Source: Alphaproteobacteria bacterium (GTDB taxonomy: Bacteria > Pseudomonadota > Alphaproteobacteria > Rhodospirillales > Rhodospirillaceae). From it: a stretch of DNA of 7,609 nt. This document shows positions 5,877 through 7,609 of this stretch, in pieces; the stretch's first letter is position 1, and each line of letters begins with the position of its first letter. The notes under the pieces were generated by a model that had not been told where the DNA came from, searched no databases, and saw only the letters and a list, made by a program, of their open reading frames with translations. The stretch spans positions 1 through 7,609 of the forward strand of contig QKGW01000448.1 of the NCBI GenBank assembly GCA_003250275.1. The letters are read 5' to 3'. The translations under genes were made by a program, and so were the position numbers.

Positions 5877-6704
5877 ATGGAGAAAGCGAACGTGCGGGAA
5901 GCGCGAGAGACGACCTCTGAAACCCCCGAGGGAACCACGGCTGTGACCGACGCCAAGATCCAGGCGGTGCGTACCAACGTCCACTACGGCGACAAGCACG
6001 CGCTCAAGGACGTGACGCTCGACATCCGCGCCGGCGAGGTGACCTCCTTCATCGGCCCGTCGGGTTGCGGCAAGTCGACCTTCCTGCGTTGCCTCAACCG
6101 GATGAACGACACCATCGACAGCTGCCGCGTTTCCGGCACGGTGCGGATGGACGGCGAGGACATCTACGACCCGAAGATCGACGTGGTGCAGCTGCGCGCC
6201 CGCGTCGGCATGGTGTTCCAGAAGCCCAACCCGTTCCCGAAGTCGATCTACGACAACATCGCCTATGGCCCGCGCATCCACGGCCTCGCGGCGAATAAGG
6301 ACGAGCTCGACGAGATCGTCGTCACCAGCCTCGAAAAGGCGGGCCTGCTCGCCGAGGTCAAGGACCGCATGGAGGCGCCCGGCACCGGTCTTTCCGGCGG
6401 CCAGCAGCAGCGCCTGTGCATCGCGCGCGCGATCGCGGTCAGCCCCGAGGTGATCCTGATGGACGAGCCGTGCTCGGCCCTCGATCCGATCGCCACCGCG
6501 AAGATCGAGGAACTGATCGACGAACTGCGCGAGAACTACACCATCGTCATCGTCACCCACTCGATGCAGCAGGCCGCGCGCGTGTCGCAACGTACCGCGT
6601 TCTTCCATCTCGGCGAGCTGATCGAGGTGGGCGACACCGAACAGATCTTTACCAACCCGCGCCACAAGCTGACGCAGGGTTACATCACCGGCCGCTTCGG
6701 GTGA
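5877..6704 (+). CDS. pstB: Phosphate ABC transporter ATP-binding protein PstB
   Basis: This is the ATPase of the phosphate transporter, binding the cytoplasmic side of PstCA. From the ATG it has 275 residues with every ABC motif in place: Walker A GPSGCGKST (60-68), Q-loop FQKPNPFP (Q115), signature LSGGQQQR (172-179), Walker B VILMDEP (192-198), D-loop SALD (200-203) and the H-loop histidine H228. The C-terminus ending in YITGRFG is typical of PstB. Start choice is uncertain. The ATG at 5877 has only a weak GGTGG upstream. The GTG at 5943 is preceded by GAGGGA at 9 nt and would give 253 residues, close to E. coli PstB (257). The 22 extra residues are polar and resemble no domain. It starts 2 bp after pstA and ends 13 bp before phoB; no phoU lies between. 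Confidence 0.97.
   Translation: MEKANVREARETTSETPEGTTAVTDAKIQAVRTNVHYGDKHALKDVTLDIRAGEVTSFIGPSGCGKSTFLRCLNRMNDTIDSCRVSGTVRMDGEDIYDPKIDVVQLRARVGMVFQKPNPFPKSIYDNIAYGPRIHGLAANKDELDEIVVTSLEKAGLLAEVKDRMEAPGTGLSGGQQQRLCIARAIAVSPEVILMDEPCSALDPIATAKIEELIDELRENYTIVIVTHSMQQAARVSQRTAFFHLGELIEVGDTEQIFTNPRHKLTQGYITGRFG
5928..5933 (+). promoter_or_regulatory. Strong internal ribosome binding site, alternative pstB start
   Basis: GAGGGA lies 9 nt before an in-frame GTG at 5943. It is better than the site before the ATG at 5877. This suggests PstB may start at 5943, just before the conserved ABC fold, or that both starts are used. Confidence 0.4.
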
Positions 6705-6717
6705 TCGGGGGAAGCGC

Positions 6718-7446
6718 ATGAAACCGATGATTATGGTGGTCGAGGACGAGGCGGCGCTGGTGACGGTGCTGCGCTACAACCTCGAAAAGGAAGGCTACCG
6801 GGTGTGCGAGGCGACCGACGGCGAGGAAGCCCTCACCGTCGCCGCGGAGAACGCGCCGGACTTGGTGCTGCTCGACTGGATGCTGCCGATGATGTCGGGC
6901 ATCGAGGTCTGCCGCCAGCTGCGCCGCAAGCCGCGCCACCGCGAGGTGCCGATCATCATGCTCACCGCCCGCGGCGAGGAAGGCGACAAGGTGCGCGGCC
7001 TCAACACCGGCGCCGACGACTACATGACCAAGCCGTTCTCGATGCCCGAACTGCTCGCCCGCGTGCGCGCGCTGCTGCGCCGCTCGTCGTCGGTGCCGAG
7101 CAAGGGCGTGCTCGAGTTCGACGACATCCAGATGGACCTCAACGCGCACCGCGTCACCCGCGGCGGCCGCTACATCCACCTCGGCCCGACCGAGTTCCGC
7201 CTGCTGCAGTTCCTGATGCAGAATCCGGGCTCGGTGTTCTCGCGCGAGGAGCTTCTGAACGCGGTCTGGGGGCCGGATATCTACGTCGAGCCGCGCACCG
7301 TGGACGTGCACATCCGCCGTCTGCGCAAGGCGCTCAACGAGGACGACGGCACCGACGTGATCCGCACCGTGCGGGCCGCCGGCTATGCGCTCGACCACAA
7401 GTTTCCCTCCGAAGGAACCGACGGCGGTCTGTCCGCTTCCATCTGA
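6718..7446 (+). CDS. phoB: Phosphate regulon response regulator PhoB
   Basis: This is an OmpR/PhoB-type transcription factor that, when phosphorylated under phosphate limitation, binds Pho boxes such as the one proposed before pstS. It has 242 residues, slightly longer than E. coli PhoB (229) because of a short C-terminal tail (about 228-242). The receiver domain (about 4-122) has the acidic pocket E9/D10, phosphoacceptor D53 in LLDWMLP, T83 in LTAR and K105 in MTKPF. The winged-helix domain (about 130-227) includes LGPTEFRLLQFLM and the recognition helix RTVDVHIRRLRKAL, with the terminal hairpin IRTVRAAGYAL. W54 after the phosphoacceptor is shared with E. coli PhoB and favours PhoB over other OmpR relatives. 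GGGGGAA at 6707-6713 precedes the ATG by 4 nt. Co-transcription with pstB is likely (13-bp gap). The partner kinase PhoR is not in the window. Confidence 0.93.
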   Translation: MKPMIMVVEDEAALVTVLRYNLEKEGYRVCEATDGEEALTVAAENAPDLVLLDWMLPMMSGIEVCRQLRRKPRHREVPIIMLTARGEEGDKVRGLNTGADDYMTKPFSMPELLARVRALLRRSSSVPSKGVLEFDDIQMDLNAHRVTRGGRYIHLGPTEFRLLQFLMQNPGSVFSREELLNAVWGPDIYVEPRTVDVHIRRLRKALNEDDGTDVIRTVRAAGYALDHKFPSEGTDGGLSASI

Positions 7447-7529
7447 AGCCGTTTTTCGCCCCCCTTTCCTCGCCGGGAAATATGCTCTAGCGTGAAGGCT
7501 TGGCACGCGAAAGTGGTGGGGGAAGAAGA

Positions 7530-7609
7530 ATGGCGGACGCCGCGCTTCCGAAAATCCTGATCGTCGAAGACACGCCGTCGATGGCGGAACTCTATGCCGC
7601 CTTCCTCGA
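7530..7609 (+). CDS. Response regulator, N-terminal fragment (cut by window end)
   Basis: Only 26 codons are visible. After a short leader MADAALP comes KILIVEDTPSMAELYAAFL, the first beta strand, acidic pocket (E13, D14) and first helix of a receiver domain. The VEDT..S..LY pattern resembles LuxO/NtrC-like sigma-54-dependent regulators more than OmpR-type ones, but the output domain lies outside the window, so it could also be a hybrid or single-domain receiver. GGGGGAAG at 7518-7525 is a good ribosome binding site 4 nt before the ATG. It follows phoB after 83 bp on the same strand, with no clear terminator between. It is unlikely to be phoU, which starts differently. Confidence 0.75.
   Translation, partial: MADAALPKILIVEDTPSMAELYAAFL

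Noticed and set aside
7421..7456. Possible terminator at the end of phoB: ACGGC pairing with GCCGT before five T residues
   Set aside because: The stem is only 5 bp with a 22-nt loop, and a competing inner stem uses the same bases. It is too weak to call.
7481..7486. TATGCT as a -10 box before the last gene
   Set aside because: It matches four of six positions, but no -35 box lies at a suitable distance.
4519..7506. Three further long minus-strand open frames opposite pstA, pstB and phoB
   Set aside because: They have the same antisense composition pattern, and the plus strand encodes proteins with complete catalytic motifs.
7500..7516. Possible sigma-54 promoter: TTGGCACG before the last gene
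   Set aside because: The -24 part matches well, but the -12 GC is missing (TG instead), and the transcript would begin inside or after the ribosome binding site.

Overview
The window reads as high-GC alphaproteobacterial chromosome, possibly Rhodospirillales. This is inferred from protein style and GC-rich codon use, not from a database match. It holds nine genes, two of them cut by the window ends. Most are recognisable housekeeping or stress genes. I see no tRNA, rRNA, CRISPR array, insertion sequence or phage gene.

Left part (1-1779). The 3' part of an HxlR-family winged-helix regulator (+) faces a small exported protein of unknown function (-). Their ends are 18 bp apart, and a perfect 10-bp inverted repeat spans the HxlR stop codon. 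Next come two tandem, divergent paralogues of the YgjV family of inner-membrane proteins on the minus strand. They overlap by 4 bp (ATGA), so they are probably translationally coupled.

Middle and right (1780-7446). A 248-bp divergent intergenic region carries a Pho-box-like direct repeat. It is followed by the high-affinity phosphate uptake cluster pstS-pstC-pstA-pstB and then phoB, all on the plus strand. PstS binds phosphate in the periplasm. PstC and PstA, both long forms with N-terminal extensions, make the membrane channel. PstB supplies ATP hydrolysis, and PhoB is the response regulator that normally drives the cluster. A strong intrinsic terminator sits between pstS and pstC, which would favour an excess of PstS over the membrane complex. 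phoU and phoR, often found next to these genes, are absent here: pstB is followed directly by phoB after 13 bp.

Right edge (7447-7609). After an 83-bp gap begins a second response regulator, cut off after 26 codons. Its receiver start resembles LuxO/NtrC-type regulators.

The many long minus-strand open frames opposite pst-phoB are composition shadows. Nothing clearly amounts to a new system. The points most worth a second look are the phoU-less pst-phoB arrangement, the coupled YgjV pair divergent from a Pho-box promoter, and the small secreted Met/His-containing protein.
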